A stretch of DNA of 64,000 nt from Epiperipatus broadwayi (GCA_028023455.1 JAQFVV010012986.1:12501-76500); one strand, 5' to 3'; shown: positions 47,707 through 60,690, numbered from the stretch's first letter. Numbers and translations are program-made. Notes: generated from the sequence alone by a model not told the origin.

Positions 47707-48559
47707 AGCAAAAAGTTTTATATCATTAGTAAAAAAATGCATATTTTCACTGTTTAAAAAGTACAGTACAGCAAAAAGAGAAAGTGAAACTAAATTTGAA
47801 TTTAAGAGTTTGTATATTCTTCTGCAGAAGTTTTTCATCATAATGAAAAAAAATCCATATTAAAGTGCATTTTTTAAAAATTTGTATTACAGTACATATT
47901 ACTTAAGTAATAACCTGTATATTTATACTTTACATTTGTCTTCAATATAAAAATTAAATCGTGCTTTCACACTTCCAATGTAAAGCTATAACAACAAATT
48001 GAAAACGAAATTAAATGTCTGAGCACTTTCAAGAAGATGTACTTCTCATATTCATAGCCAGTTATGATCCTTTCATATTACTGTACATTTATGTTTACTA
48101 CCTATGTGAAATTATTCAAATTAAAAAACAATGTTTAATTATAAATTATTTAATTGAACATAAAGACTTATTACTGTACTCCAGAGTAACAAAAGGCTTA
48201 ATGCGTATTGTAAATCAGTCAACTTTAGAAAAAAAAAGTCAACTTATTTTAAAAGAAAAAAATCTAACTGTTCTAATTTTCTAAAACATAGACTAAGTTT
48301 ATTTTTCTTACTATATATTTTTAGTAAAATAATAGTACCCCCCCTCATTCATGTAGAAAGATTATTCATTCATTAACGCTTATTTTAAATGCAATCTGTT
48401 TTTCTTTTTATATTCTAATTCAACATTCACATTTTAAAAGGTTGTTTTTCTTTTGATTTGAAACTACTTGGGTGTACAGTAATAAAGGAACACAAACATA
48501 CAGTTTAATATTCATATTTAGTGTTTTTCTGAAAGTTTGTGATGATGGTATTTTAGTTG
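47707..48559. other. AT-rich spacer
   Basis: No supported feature. The 89-codon frame at 48015-48284 has no motif. Confidence 0.4.
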
Positions 48560-48700
48560 TACTGTTTTCATCACCTAATATAAGTGTTGAATGTTTAGAA
48601 AAATTAAACTTTATTTAAATAATCCAAGTACTGTACATTATATTTAAATAAAGTTTAATTTTTCTAAAGACATTCATCACTTATATGTACAGAATAGAAG
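48560..48700. mobile_element. MITE-P copy, compact palindrome
   Basis: Arms around aaaaattaaactttatttaa and its complement meet almost without a loop near 48638. The outer parts keep the aatataagtgttgaatgt / acattcatcacttatat pair. It shares the aatttttctaaagacattca core with 31084-31104 and is a shorter relative of the 30892-31144 element. Confidence 0.75.
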
Positions 48701-49423
48701 ATTCATTAATTATATATATTTTAAGTTTATACATTCTAAATTTAAAAAAAAATAATTCCCAATCATTATAGTGAATAATTGATTGTAAATCGAAGTAGTG
48801 GGTACAAATTGATGATGATCACTATTGTGAAATATCGCTAAGTAGCCAATCGCTAAGTGAGGTTTAGGTGTATATGTCATGATTTTTCACAAAATTAAAA
48901 AGTACTTTTTTATATATTTATATAATATATTAATATTTTCTTGATTGTTGAAATACTTCTATTTTAATATGAATTTGTTAGAAAGTATAACAAAATATTC
49001 TTTTTTTAATATATTTACACAATTACTAAATAAGCATAAACCAGGAAGGAGTTAAGAAATTTCCATTCACTATACACACACACCCCCTTTCTCCGATATG
49101 TTATAATAAACATGACCAGAATTATTGTTTTTAGACAGTAAATTGTTAAAACATTATTTTTGTAGAAATTTTCAAGGAATTTATCACTAGAAAGTTAAGT
49201 AATATAAAATAGTACATGATTTTAATTATATTAATTGTCTCTTTGAACTATATAAGTTGTAAAAACAAAATTTGCATCTCATATGAAGCAAAACATTGTT
49301 TTAGATGATTGACAGCTACTAAATTTAAATTATTTTCATATTTTTTTTCTTTTATTTTTTAACTCTTATTAAATGAAAAAAAAAAATCAATTATTTGGAA
49401 AAAAAAATCGTTTTGTTTATTTA
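48701..49423. other. AT-rich spacer
   Basis: No supported gene or repeat. Confidence 0.4.
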
Positions 49424-49438
49424 AAAGATTGACTTTTA
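49424..49438. repeat. Target-site duplication of LINE-B, left copy
   Basis: AAAGATTGACTTTTA, identical to 55504-55518 on the far side of LINE-B. Confidence 0.9.
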
Positions 49439-49633
49439 GTTTCAATAATAATTTATTATTTCTAATGTATACAGTGATGTGTAATCATACAATTGGGGTT
49501 TACATTGTTGTTCAAACTATCTTGTTATTTCCGTTTGGATTCTGATGAGTCTATGTTGCCCAATATGGTGTGAACATTAGATCTTTCACATATTTGTTAT
49601 CTGATTGTTAGCCCCCCCCCTTTTGCCTTGTTG

Positions 49634-52600
49634 TTAGTTTGGCATATTGTATAATGTCCAAGTGTCTTCAAATGTTTTTGACGATGCCAGGAGCTGGTCT
49701 CTCTTCTGGATTTTAATCATTGTTTTGGAAAAAACCTGTTTTATATTAGGTTGTGGGTGTTCCATGATTAGTTTACAACGTGTAACCCATATGGCATAGT
49801 TCAAAAACACCGAGAGACGTATTATTGGATAGGTTTTAGTATTGATACTATCTTTCAGAGATGAAATCAGTTGGAAATCTATCTTGATGTTGGAGAGTAT
49901 GATTTCTTGGATCACTCTGAATCCCATACATTGTGAGAAAAGGTGTTCCAATGTCTCATCACCGTTCATGCAAATGCTGCAAGTAGGGACTATGTTGTGA
50001 CCACGTTTGTAAAAGAGGAAGTGATTAGTAGGTAGTCCATTAATGTTGTATTTAATGAGGAAGTCTAAGTATTTGGCCTCTAGACTCCATCTTTTAAAGT
50101 TGGATACCAGTTTCTGATTATTGTAATAAAATGTGTTGATTATAGGATGTAAGATTGGATGGAGGATTGTGTATGCTTGCCATAATGATATTTTAGAATT
50201 GAATGTGGAGTCATTTATTGGGCAGTGCTGTTTGATAAAGCTTGTGTTTCTAGTGATCCATGTTTGTCTGTCTGGTGGGGGTCGGTCAGTGGGTGTTACC
50301 TTTTGAAGGAAAGTTTTTTGGAGAATTGTGTTAAAACCATATGATGCTACCAAGTTGTGTATGACATTGTGGGTTTTTTGGTAAATCAATGCCTGAATGG
50401 AGTGGAGAGCAAGACCATTTAGCTTCCTTGGTCGCTGAGTGCCTTTGAGGCTGATCGCGACCGTTTTACCTTTCCAGAAAAGCCTTGAGCACAAGCCATT
50501 TATTTTATTTATGAAGCTTTTGTTGCATTTGATAAATGGAAGAAAGTATGCTATTTTTGGCATCACATTCATGTTAATTAGTGCTACCTTGCCAGGGAGG
50601 GAAAGGTAGACTTGTGACAAAGAAGTGATGAATTTGTTTGTTGTTTCTAGGATGTTATCCTGAATCTCTTTGGTCATTGCTGTGGTAGATTTGAATATGG
50701 GAAACCCAAGATATCTCTGTGGCTTGGCAGAGAAGAGGGTGTTAATTTTCTTTCCTGAAACAATTTGCCAGGAGGCAGACTTGCTGGGGTTGAATTGCAG
50801 CCTGTATTTCTCAGAATAGCGGCTTAATATTGTTTGTAGCAAAGGAATATGTTTTCTTGATGGTAGGATGATCATTACATCATCCATGTAGGCAAACGTG
50901 TTGAATTCTCTGCTTAAATTGGGTATAAAAAGACCTGGTAGATTTTTTTCCAAATCCATCAGGAGAGGATTTATATATGCGATGAAGCATAGGGCACTGA
51001 GAGGGGAACCCTGAGGGAGAGCTTGTGTCGGTTTAAATCCGGAGGTGATATTACCATCCATAGTGATAAAAATTTCCCTGTTGCATAGTAAGTTGCTTAT
51101 GATCTGGACAGCAGCTGCAGGAACATCATACTCGGCCAAAATATTTAAGAGTATGTCTATATGTACCGAGTCAAAGGCTGTAGCAATGTCCAGTTGAATA
51201 GCTATCGGCCCTGACTTCCGGTGGATTCTGACATAGTCAATGATGGAGATTATGTTGCCCATTGCATGTGCAGTAGAGGATCCCTTTTTGGCATATTGGT
51301 TGTTAGATATGTGCTTTAAGACATTTGGTTGGATGAGGTCTTTGATCACAGACTCTACAATTTTAATTAACAGGGGTGTCATGGAAATAGGTCTGATGTT
51401 TGAGAGATCCATAACCTGATTTTTTTTTAATAAATGGAACTAGTGCCACTGGGTAAAGGTTAGGTATCACTCTATTACCAGTTGCTAGGTAATCCACCAT
51501 CTTCTTCATTATGGGAATTGCAAATTGATTGAGGTGTAGGATTAGGAATCTGGGAATCCCATGTAATCCAGGATGTACACCATCTGGAAGGGAAGATATT
51601 TTCTGTTAGAGTAGGTTTTCTGTGATCCCATGTGGTGCCTGTGGATCAACTTCAGACCAGGGTTGTGTGCCATTGAAGATTGCGGTTTGCATTCTTTGCC
51701 GGAAGTGTTCTTTTATTGTGTTCATCATCGGTGTTCCCAGTAAGGTTTTCCCATCTGCAATGATGGAGGTGGGAGTGGTTTTGTTATTTTTCCCTCCAAG
51801 TGCCCATCTCAAGTAGCCTTTTGTCCAGTGATGTTGTTGTGATAAATAACATTTGGCTCTCCTAATGGATAAGTATTCCGCCAGGGATTTTTGTCTTGAT
51901 CGGTATAGGTTTTTAAGACTATATATATCTTGTGTTTTGATAGGTTGACTTTGGAGCATCTGAAGCTGATTCTCTATTTGTAGAAGATCTCTGAAGAGGC
52001 CATTAGGGCCTTTGACTTTCATGGTGTGGTGTTTTAATATTGTCTGTAGGATGCCTATAAATGAAAACCAGGCTTCTTCAGCTGGTCTTGAAAGGATGTT
52101 GATTTTGTGAAAATATATATAAGATTTGGACACTATGGCCTCTGTCATGTTTGATTTTGTTACCATCCGCATGGTTTTGTGAAGAGCCTCTGGAGTTGGG
52201 AGGCCAGCCATGGTTTCAAGAGTAACTACAAGGGCCATATGGTCCGAAAACGACACCGGTAAAAGTTTTGCATTTAGATGAAAATGTAAATCTGGTGAAT
52301 AATATAATAGGTCTATTAGGGTTTGGTGGGATTTGGTGTAAAAGGAGTAGGATCCGGGAGGAAGGAATCCTTCCCCACACATCAAGTTTCTATTTATCAG
52401 TGGAAGAAATTTTAGGTTAAAGCGACCATATGTGGTGTTAAAATCTCCCAATATAAGTAAAGAGCCTGATTTGTTGCTAAGGATAGCATTTAAAATCTGA
52501 ATTATTTTGTGATAGATAGTAGGATTGTTTGAAGTGTATATATAAGCTAGATTTATGCTGTAGCCCCAATAGTCTATTTCTAATAAGATTAAGTTGTTAT

Positions 52601-52868
52601 CCAAATAGAGAATACAGAATTTGTTTGGAGGAAATTTTTTGTTAATTAATACTCCAACCCCTCCAGCTGCTGAGTGTCCAACTGAAAATTTAGTGAAGCC
52701 CATAGTGGCAATTAATGTTTCTATTTTAGTGTCAGTGTTATTATGGAATTTGGTTTCCCCCATTAGAAGGATGTGGGGAGAGTTAATGCTTATCCAATTT
52801 CTAATTGCGTGAGCACGGGCCAATGAGTTGAGGCCACGGACATTAATCCCTGCAATTTTATAGTTCAT
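49634..52868 (-). pseudogene. LINE-B ORF2: APE endonuclease and reverse transcriptase, two frameshifts
   Basis: I place the start at ATG 52868-52866 (MNYKIAGINVRGLNSL), because the endonuclease begins there and it overlaps the end of ORF1. The upstream open frame is the ORF1 coding region in a shifted frame. Length is about 1078 codons. Endonuclease: GETKFHN (catalytic Glu), LLILGDFNT at about 139, SFSDH at about 208. RT: DLSNIRPISM, IQLDIATAFDSV at about 558, ALPQGSPLSAL at about 621, FAYMDDVMII at about 659, RYLGFPIF. The C-terminal part has CSRLFWKGK, a GLALHSIQA segment and a CSICMNGDETLEHLFSQC zinc-binding motif (zf-RVT style) near 965. A stop after ENLL (51606) and a shift in the A9 run (51421-51429) interrupt it; the ~180 bp between read well in the third frame. 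Confidence 0.88.
52858..52868 (-). promoter_or_regulatory. ORF1/ORF2 overlap of LINE-B (possible termination-reinitiation site)
   Basis: The minus-strand sequence ATGAACTATAA contains the ORF2 start (ATG) and, in another frame, the last codons and TAA stop of ORF1 (GAA CTA TAA). An 11-nt overlap of stop and start is the arrangement used by some LINEs for coupled translation of ORF2. This assumes my ORF1 C-terminus assignment in the shifted frame. Confidence 0.65.
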
Positions 52869-55366
52869 AATATAGTGTCCCTGTCCCTCCAGCCGGCCCC
52901 TGGTCTCGGGGAGAATTTGGAAGTAAATGACTATAATTGGTTTCTTGATCTGATGCTTCTTCCAATGAGAGTTGATGTAGATTTGATTCCATGAGTACTG
53001 GAAGGTCCTCATTTTCCATAGAATCTGGTAATTCCAAATAGTGATCATCTTCCATTGGTGCTGAATCTGTATCAGAGTGCTGAGGTTTTTCTTTTCTTTT
53101 TTTCCCATGACACTTTGTGTTTACTTTGTGATTCTTGTGAATCTGGTTTTAATGTAGGTAGTTGTGTTATAAACCCAGAATTTATATCGTCATCTGAGCT
53201 TGATTTATCCGGAACATCTGATTTCCGTTTATTAATATTTGGTATAGCTTGTCGTGTTAGCTCTACTTCTTGTGAAAGATCCTGATTCCAATGTCCAGAT
53301 AAACCATCCTTTTCCCCCAGGTTTGGAGTTTTGGTGTGTGCTGGATTGAATTTTTTCCTTGGTTTATTGGTTTTGCTACTTTCTTTTTGAGGATGTGGAG
53401 TTATTGTATTTTGTTTACTTTGTGACTTTCTAGGTGATTGGGTGTTATTTTTGTCTATTTTGATTCTGGTGTCTGTTTCTTCTATTGGAAGTGATTTCAA
53501 GTCTGAAGGATTGTCAAGCATTGATTCATAGCCCTTTTTTTCCAATGTTGTACTGTTTATTGACTGAATATTATCTGTGTATTGATTTGAAATGAGATGA
53601 GGTGTACTTGATGTAGTTGTTTGTTTATCATTTCTATTTTTGTTTGTATTGTTGTGGAATTCCATTTCAGTTTGTTGGGAAAGATTTTCATCTTGATCTT
53701 CATCTCCAGATATTATGTGGTCTGGTGTTACATCTGTGGGAGTTATGTCTATAGATTCGATATAGTTTGATGTTGAAGCCCTGTGTTTATCAGTGTGGTT
53801 TTCAATATTATTGTCTGTTTTAGGTGACTGTTTGGTGTCTGTAGTGGTTGTTGTTTCTATATTCTTTCCATTGCAGCGGTGGAACTTGCCTTTCTTTTGA
53901 TTGCAGGTAGTGCAGATACGTGCCAAACAGTCTTTTATAAAGTGTGTCCTTTGTAAACAGTGAAAGCACTGAGGCCACACACCCCTGAATGTTAAGACCA
54001 TTGGTGAACCTCTTGCATTAACTACAGTAGGGATGTCAGTGGGAGAAACATTTTTTTTCATGGCTAGTGAGAAGATTGCTGCGTTTGATATTATGTTTCC
54101 GTTCAAGATGGGGTCTGGAAGGAATTTAAATTTTGATACAGTGCCGTAGGGATTGAGGATATTTTGGAGCTCTTGTTCAGTGAATCTTGTTAGGCAGTTT
54201 TTGATTTTCCCTTGTAGTATCATAGGTCTGTTCATTTCTACAGTGCAAAGTATTTTATTTCCCAGTATTTTAATATTGTTTTTAAATTGGAGCCTGTCTG
54301 CCCAGGTCTTAAATTCTATTGCCACATATCTGTCATTAGGATGTGTTAGTATTTGATAAATCCCCAACTCTGAATCATGTTGTTTAATTACGGAATATAA
54401 ATGCTCCATGGGGAATTTGTATAATGATAAGTTTTCATTCGTTACTGCTAGGATTAGAGTTTTGTCATTGTAATAATTTTGGAAAGATTTATAGAGCATG
54501 TTTGGAATAGTTTTGTTGAAATTAAAGTTTATGTTTTGATGCATTTCGTCGGTAATATTATTATAATTTAATATCTTAATTGATTGGGGGTGTTGATTGT
54601 CTTCTGTTGTGATTTCTCTTTCATATTCCGATATGCCTATAAGCATTTCATTAATATTGCTGACCGAGTTAGTCTCCGCGGTTTTAACGTCTTTGTTGAT
54701 ACTTAAAGCGTTAGCGTAGGATATAGATTTTTTTGGGAGGGTTTGTATTTGTGAGTCTGTTTTGAAATGTGCGAACGATGTAGATATTAAAGGTTCATCT
54801 AGTTTGAAATTTTCATTTGTTTGTGAATGGGTTTTGTTGATTTTTTTTTTATCTGTTATTTCGTTTTTTTCTCCCGAAATACTGTTGACAGTCTCTGGTG
54901 ATACAGCAGCGAATTTGGTGACCTCTGGTGATTTAAAAAAATTTTTTTTCCTTTCTTCAGATAGATTTTGCTGATATTTTATTTTTTGTTCCAAATTATT
55001 CTGAGTGTGTTTCGCGGTTGTGGATAAATTGTGTTTATTTACTTCTCCTAAAGGAGTTTGGGAAATACGGTGAGTGTTGTTACTGTTTTCGTATGTATTA
55101 TTAATATTGGCTGTTATTTCGCCCGATGGGAAACCAACGCTATTGCATATAACTGACGAAGTTTGTATAATTTCTTGCATTTTAATGTTGTCAGTAATTA
55201 TTTGGTGCTTAGCATTGCTAATGGGAAGGTTTTTGATCTCAGATGGAGCCTGAGATTTGTTATTATAGCTATGAAGATTTCGGCTATCATTTCTGTTGAA
55301 CGACTGAGTGTGACAATTTAAGCTTGAATTGCTATGTATATTATCTATATCATTATCACATTCCAT
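52858..55366 (-). pseudogene. LINE-B ORF1: RNA-binding protein with CCHC zinc knuckle
   Basis: The protein starts MECDNDIDNIHSNSS and is polar, with an Asn/Ser/Thr-rich first ~280 residues. Residues about 300-440 form a compact region with an RRM-like feel (LYKFPMEHLYSVI, YVAIEFKTWADRLQFK, then LNPYGTVSKFKFLPDP). A CCHC knuckle (CFHCLQRTHFIKDC) sits at about 466-479, followed by a second Cys/His cluster (CTTCNQKKGKFHRC). One frame stops at 53072 after KKKRKTSAL. An acidic continuation in the next frame (LELPDSMENEDLPVLMESN ... GTLYYEL) then runs to TAA at 52858-52860, so the natural C-terminus is probably there and a single indel in the A-rich 53090-53103 region breaks it. Role: nucleic-acid chaperone and RNP formation for retrotransposition. 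Confidence 0.82.
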
Positions 55367-55503
55367 TTTTAAATATATAAAACTTCTCTTACCTTGTATT
55401 TAGGGGTTTGGAATGGGGTTTGATACCCCCTTTCCTGCTGATTTCAATTTTGATGCGAGCTATCGTTCACGTTGTTTGCTGTTTAAGAACCGGAAATGGA
55501 CTT

Positions 55504-55518
55504 AAAGATTGACTTTTA
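55504..55518. repeat. Target-site duplication of LINE-B, right copy
   Basis: AAAGATTGACTTTTA, identical to 49424-49438. It lies immediately outside the 5' end of the element. Confidence 0.9.
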
Positions 55519-58500
55519 TATTATAAACAGTAGTTAATTTTCAACACATTTTAAAAGAGTGAATTAGGATTAAAATAACTCTAATTGGTCAATTAAAGTG
55601 GGAGTATTTGATTCAGCCTATCGTTTTTATGCAGTCCATGACTTAAGTAGACTTTTCTTTGTCATGTTACAAAATCAGTAACAATGTAATTGTTATTTTT
55701 AATATAATAAATTTAATTATTTATAGTTACTACGAATCAATTAAGAAATAAAAGTGCTATAAAGGTGTTATTTTTTAATGTTTTGATCACCTTGTAAGAT
55801 AAAAAAAAGTTTGTATAAATAATAACAATGTTTATAAGATTTTATAAGCAATATATCAAGATAAATGTCATAATTTATGTTTTGACAATAAGAATTGTTT
55901 GATTAACGTTTCAGATTAAGAAACAGATGCTATGCGATTTAAAATAATAATAATAATATTTAATATAATATTGTATTTTTTTAAAAAATATTTTTGTATA
56001 TAAGTAATTCAAAATTCATTATTTACAATTGATTATATAAAAACATAAAATATTATTTCCATTTAAACAACAATATACTAGGATATATTTAAAAGTTATA
56101 TAATATAATATACCATATACACCTTTTAAAAGACACTTTACAATGCAGTTGAACATATAATTTATTTATTCCCTTACAGTTTCAACTGTCCAGCAGTCAT
56201 CATCAGAGCTACAACATTTAAACATGTACAATTAATATTTATCTATACATTTACCAATAAAAGATCCAAATATATTAAAATATCAAAATCCAAATATTAT
56301 AACTTAATAAACGAAAAAATTGTAACTTAAATTTTATATCAAAGAGAAAAGAATTGTAATATACAACTTGCTGAGTATAAGCTATTAAAAAAAAGATCAG
56401 ACGATGAGTTATCAATCATATTAAGGGGTACTAATATACATAAATCGTCATCGAAATTTATTACTTTCAATACTCAAATATTAATTATCAATAAAAATAT
56501 TGGTAGCTTAAATTCATCAATTTCTACTTAAGATTTCCAATGATATCATAATATCAATAATTAGAAACAATAATGCTGAGAGACTAGTCATTTCAGAAGT
56601 CTGTCCTATTTCAAACCCTAGTTAGTCAGGCATTGTATCATCAATAAACAGGTAGAAACCACAAACAAATTATTAAGGACAAACTATTATAACTCGGGAA
56701 ATAACATCAAGTAGGTGAATACACTGGTAACTCAATAAAATATCTTCTCAGGTATACAGACAGTAGATTTTATCCACTTTCATCTCTTGGTTTGATGTAA
56801 AGTGCATATTTAAGTAAATAACAAGTGAATATGGTCTAGCAGGGCACCACTAGATTATCTGAACCTAGACACAGTTATATCTTATAACCTTTTCACATGT
56901 ACTGGGTTTGAATCCCTTTTTGGTACTTTATTTCTAACAAAAATACAGGATTTTGCTTTTAGATCCATATCACTATATGCACTAACATTTAGGTAAACAT
57001 AAAACATCCTTAAACTAAAGTGGAATATATAAAATTCATTAGACAGAAATCATCTCCTAAATCTTAACATAATAAATGTGTTTCAATATCTTTATAAGTT
57101 TTACTAGCTCAGATTATACCATTAATTTAGGATGGCAATTCACACATTCTTGCATGATGTAGATGATGGAATAGTGGTCATTATAATTATTCACGAATGT
57201 CAACTAAATACTATGAAATCACTTATTTATCTATGGCCTTTAAACATTTATCTAGCGTCTTAATTAAAACATGATGATGATGATGATGATAATGACAACA
57301 ATAATAGTTCCAACCACAGCTTTAGGACTAAGCCTAATCATAAAACTTAATTTTTAAAGAAATTCATAGCTATTGCTTAATCTTAGTATATCTAATCAAA
57401 TCTTAAATAATTAATATTAAGCATTGATGATGAATGATCACAACTAATAAAGAATACTCTCAATGAACTATATATGCCTCATTTAATAAAACGATTTAAC
57501 ATTTATTCATTTATTATGAACATATAAAAACAATTTAAAGATAAAACTAAGAATTTATATGAATAATAATGATAATAACAATAATTGATTATTTGGCAAT
57601 CATAAGATTAATTTTGAATTCTTCCCCCTTTCCCATCAAAGGTATATAATGTATATTAAATTGGATACTAAGTTTGCTAAAGTTTTCAATTCACAAGAAA
57701 ATATTTCATAAAAAAATATTCACTCTTTTTTTTTGGCACACATACTTTTATAATCTAACATGTAAAGTAGAATGGTTAAAAAAAATGTTAGTAGAATCGA
57801 AAAAAGATTTCAAGAAATGTTTTTAACCCCCCTTCCCATTAAGCTTGGAGATCACTATTCTTTAAATCAAAACAAAAATAACCTAATATTTTTAACACTA
57901 TATATGTCTATTATTCTTCCATCCACACACCATTATATCCATGTAACAATTTAATATATTACTGTGTAGGTATGTGTTTATTCCCATAATAACCAAAATA
58001 TTATTTAAAACAAAATAATAATACAAAAAAAATATTTTACATATCAACAAACATTTCATAATTTTAGATTGGTATACAATCATACCCTTTAGAAAATAAA
58101 CTTCATTAATAAGCTGGGTATACATAAAATTATTACTCAATGTTATAACTATTCTTATTAAAGAAAATTTTGGTTTCAATCGATTATGGTTGTTTTAAAG
58201 TTCTAAGAAAAAAAATAGAAAACATCTCTAAAATGTTACAAATAGTCTTTGATATCATAAAAAGAAAATAGATAATGAAAATTCATATTACCAGTCCCAT
58301 GGGTTCAAACTTAGCTTGTTTAATGTTCATATTTTTGCAACAATCACGGTTTTTTTCTTGAGGCTTGTAATTATTTAATGGTTATGATGATATTATTTGC
58401 CACTGGAACTTTTTTTTCCTTTTGTTAAGCAGAATTCTTCCATTAGAATATCAGTTGTTCTTTCATTTGCAATTTTTCCTTTTTACTGGGTTTAAATTCA

Positions 58501-60690
58501 GTCACTGGAACAATTGTACTAGATGATTTAATTTGTACTAGATGATTTAATACTTATCAGTCAATTAATCATTTTCCTTCAGCTTTCAAATGCAGGTGAA
58601 TGTTTCTTTGCTTAAAATATTGAATTTTTCTCAATCAGTCATCAGATGTAGAATATTTTAATTTCATTTCAGACAAGACTTTTTTTTCTTTCCTATATGA
58701 TATGCTGTTTGATGATGAATCGGGGATTTTCCCCAGATGAGAAAATATATATTTCAACCTGCCATGCTGTTTTTAGTCTTCACAAAAAAAAAACTTTATT
58801 ATAAAGATGATTTTTAAAATTGATATCTAACTGAGTTAAAATGCTGGTCTTCCTTAGTTTCAATATTTTAAAATCTCTTCTGATTTTTCCCAGGCAAGTT
58901 TTTATACTTTATTTTTTTTAGTTAGAGTGATAGTAACAAACAATATAAGAAACTTGCACTTACATGATTTTTGGAAAGCTTAATTTGTTTTTCAAGTAAA
59001 ATTATCCCAAGTATTTCTTGTCTCACTTGGTCATTAAAAATTGCACTACTATAATATTCAATCTCTTCTCTTTGAAGATTTCTAGCTGGATTTCTGAGTC
59101 TTGAGAAATACAGATACAAACAAGAAACCTTTATAGCAAAACCTTTGAGTAAAAAAAAAATAATCTAACAGAATTGTTTTTCTTTTTTTTTAACATTTTT
59201 AATATGTGTAAATGTAATTTATTTATGCCATACATGCACACACACACTGCCATTCACATTGTTTATAAAACTGGCCTATTACAACAATCTAAATATTTTT
59301 TAGAAATGATAATTTTAATATCTAAAATTAAATTCTTAACTTTCAAACCCCAAATTACAACTTTTAAACCCCAAACTATAATCATTTTAAAATTACAATA
59401 TTACAATCATAGAAAAACCAAAATAGACAGATAAAAATAATATATTAGAATTTAGAAAATGTAGGCTAGCTTTGAAGAGAGTTTAATATTTGAAATATAC
59501 AATGATAATTAAATAGCTCACACACACACTGCCTATATATATGTTATTACTTTACTTTTTAACAAAAAAAATAAATATTGAATAACTAAATGTGTGTAGT
59601 ATTCTTTTGAGTTTTATCAACACACAAATAATTGAAGAACAACTGTTTTTCCCCCACTCTCTTTCTGTCCTAGGCTTTTAGAACTGGATCTTGTAGAGTT
59701 TAAACTTGGTTGCCCTACGGCTTCCTTTACTATATAAAAATGTGATGATGATTTTTGTTCCACATTTTCTTTCATGCACATTACTATAAATTTAGCTACT
59801 GACTAAATTGTAATGGCACAATATATACACACATACAATATACATATAAATACAAAAATAAAAAACAACATTCACATTCTAACTATTAACTTAAATATGG
59901 ATCTTCAATATCTCTACAATCTAAAACTTCTTTACCCACACTTATATTCAATCAATTTCTTTATATAAAATTTTATTTTAACGTTTATTTCTCATATTCT
60001 AATCATTTAAAAATTTAAATGTACCCTTTAATTTAATTTATTTGTTCTATTTTAATTATTTATATATTACACATTAATCAATAATATTAATATAATATCC
60101 TTATTATTTTACTTCATCTTAATTTTTACTTTTAACTAATCTTACTTTTAAACCTCAGAACTCCTCCTATAACTGAAATAATTTCAAAAAAATTTAAAAA
60201 TTTCCCTATTTCCTTATTCTCTTCACCCCTATGCCCTCTATGAACACATTCTGAAACTATATCTTATTCCAATTCTTTAAAATCACACATACCTACTCAT
60301 TAATAAAAATTCCTACAAAATCAGAGACTTCAAACTGTGATCCTTATTAAGAAAGGCCTAATGCTTCTAATCAATATAGCCCCCTTTATTTTTCTATCCC
60401 TCCTATCTCTAGTATAATTTATCATTTTAATACTTCCCTTTTCAAACTTATGCGCTGTCTCCAATGAATGTAAATAAACAGGTGATCTTTTATCATATAT
60501 ATAAAATATGATTTTGTATTATTTTGTTTCATATCAAAGATGAAGATCTATTATTGAAAAGATTTAAAAATGATAGGTGGATTAAAACAGCGAAGAAGAT
60601 ACATACATTCTCTGATTGCTTTGATTATAGTTTTTTTACTGTATTGTAAGGAATGGACAGGTCTGAGAAATGATATCACAGTTCCATTAA
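55519..60690. other. 5-kb AT-rich gene-poor stretch
   Basis: No coding region is supported on either strand. An (ATG)n tract occurs at about 57272-57292. At 56820-56930 there is a less AT-rich segment with a gggtttgaatccc core resembling a reversed tRNA B box. A hammerhead-like motif on the minus strand near 56170-56210 is discussed in the findings. Confidence 0.4.

Larger units (their letters stand above)
49439..55503 (-). mobile_element. LINE-B: essentially full-length two-ORF non-LTR retrotransposon (L1/Tx1-like)
   Basis: The element is about 6.07 kb and is flanked by the 15-bp direct repeat AAAGATTGACTTTTA. On the minus strand its order is: a 5' UTR of about 137 bp (55503-55367), ORF1 (55366 to 52858), ORF2 (52868 to 49634) and a 3' UTR of about 195 bp. 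It ends in aataataaattattattg-type AT-rich sequence with no long poly(A). The APE endonuclease, the RT and a C-terminal zinc finger after an LFWKGK segment suggest the L1/Tx1 side of LINE diversity. Three frameshifts (about 53090, about 51606 and 51421-51429, two of them clearly in A runs) are the only obvious damage, so the insertion looks recent. Confidence 0.9.

Noticed and set aside
49545-49565. ctgatgag in the LINE-B 3' UTR as a hammerhead core
   Set aside because: It is on the strand opposite to the element and no GAAA with a stem follows.
52869-53108. N-terminal extension of LINE-B ORF2 from 53108
   Set aside because: It is the shifted-frame reading of the ORF1 C-terminal coding region. 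The endonuclease begins at the ATG at 52868.
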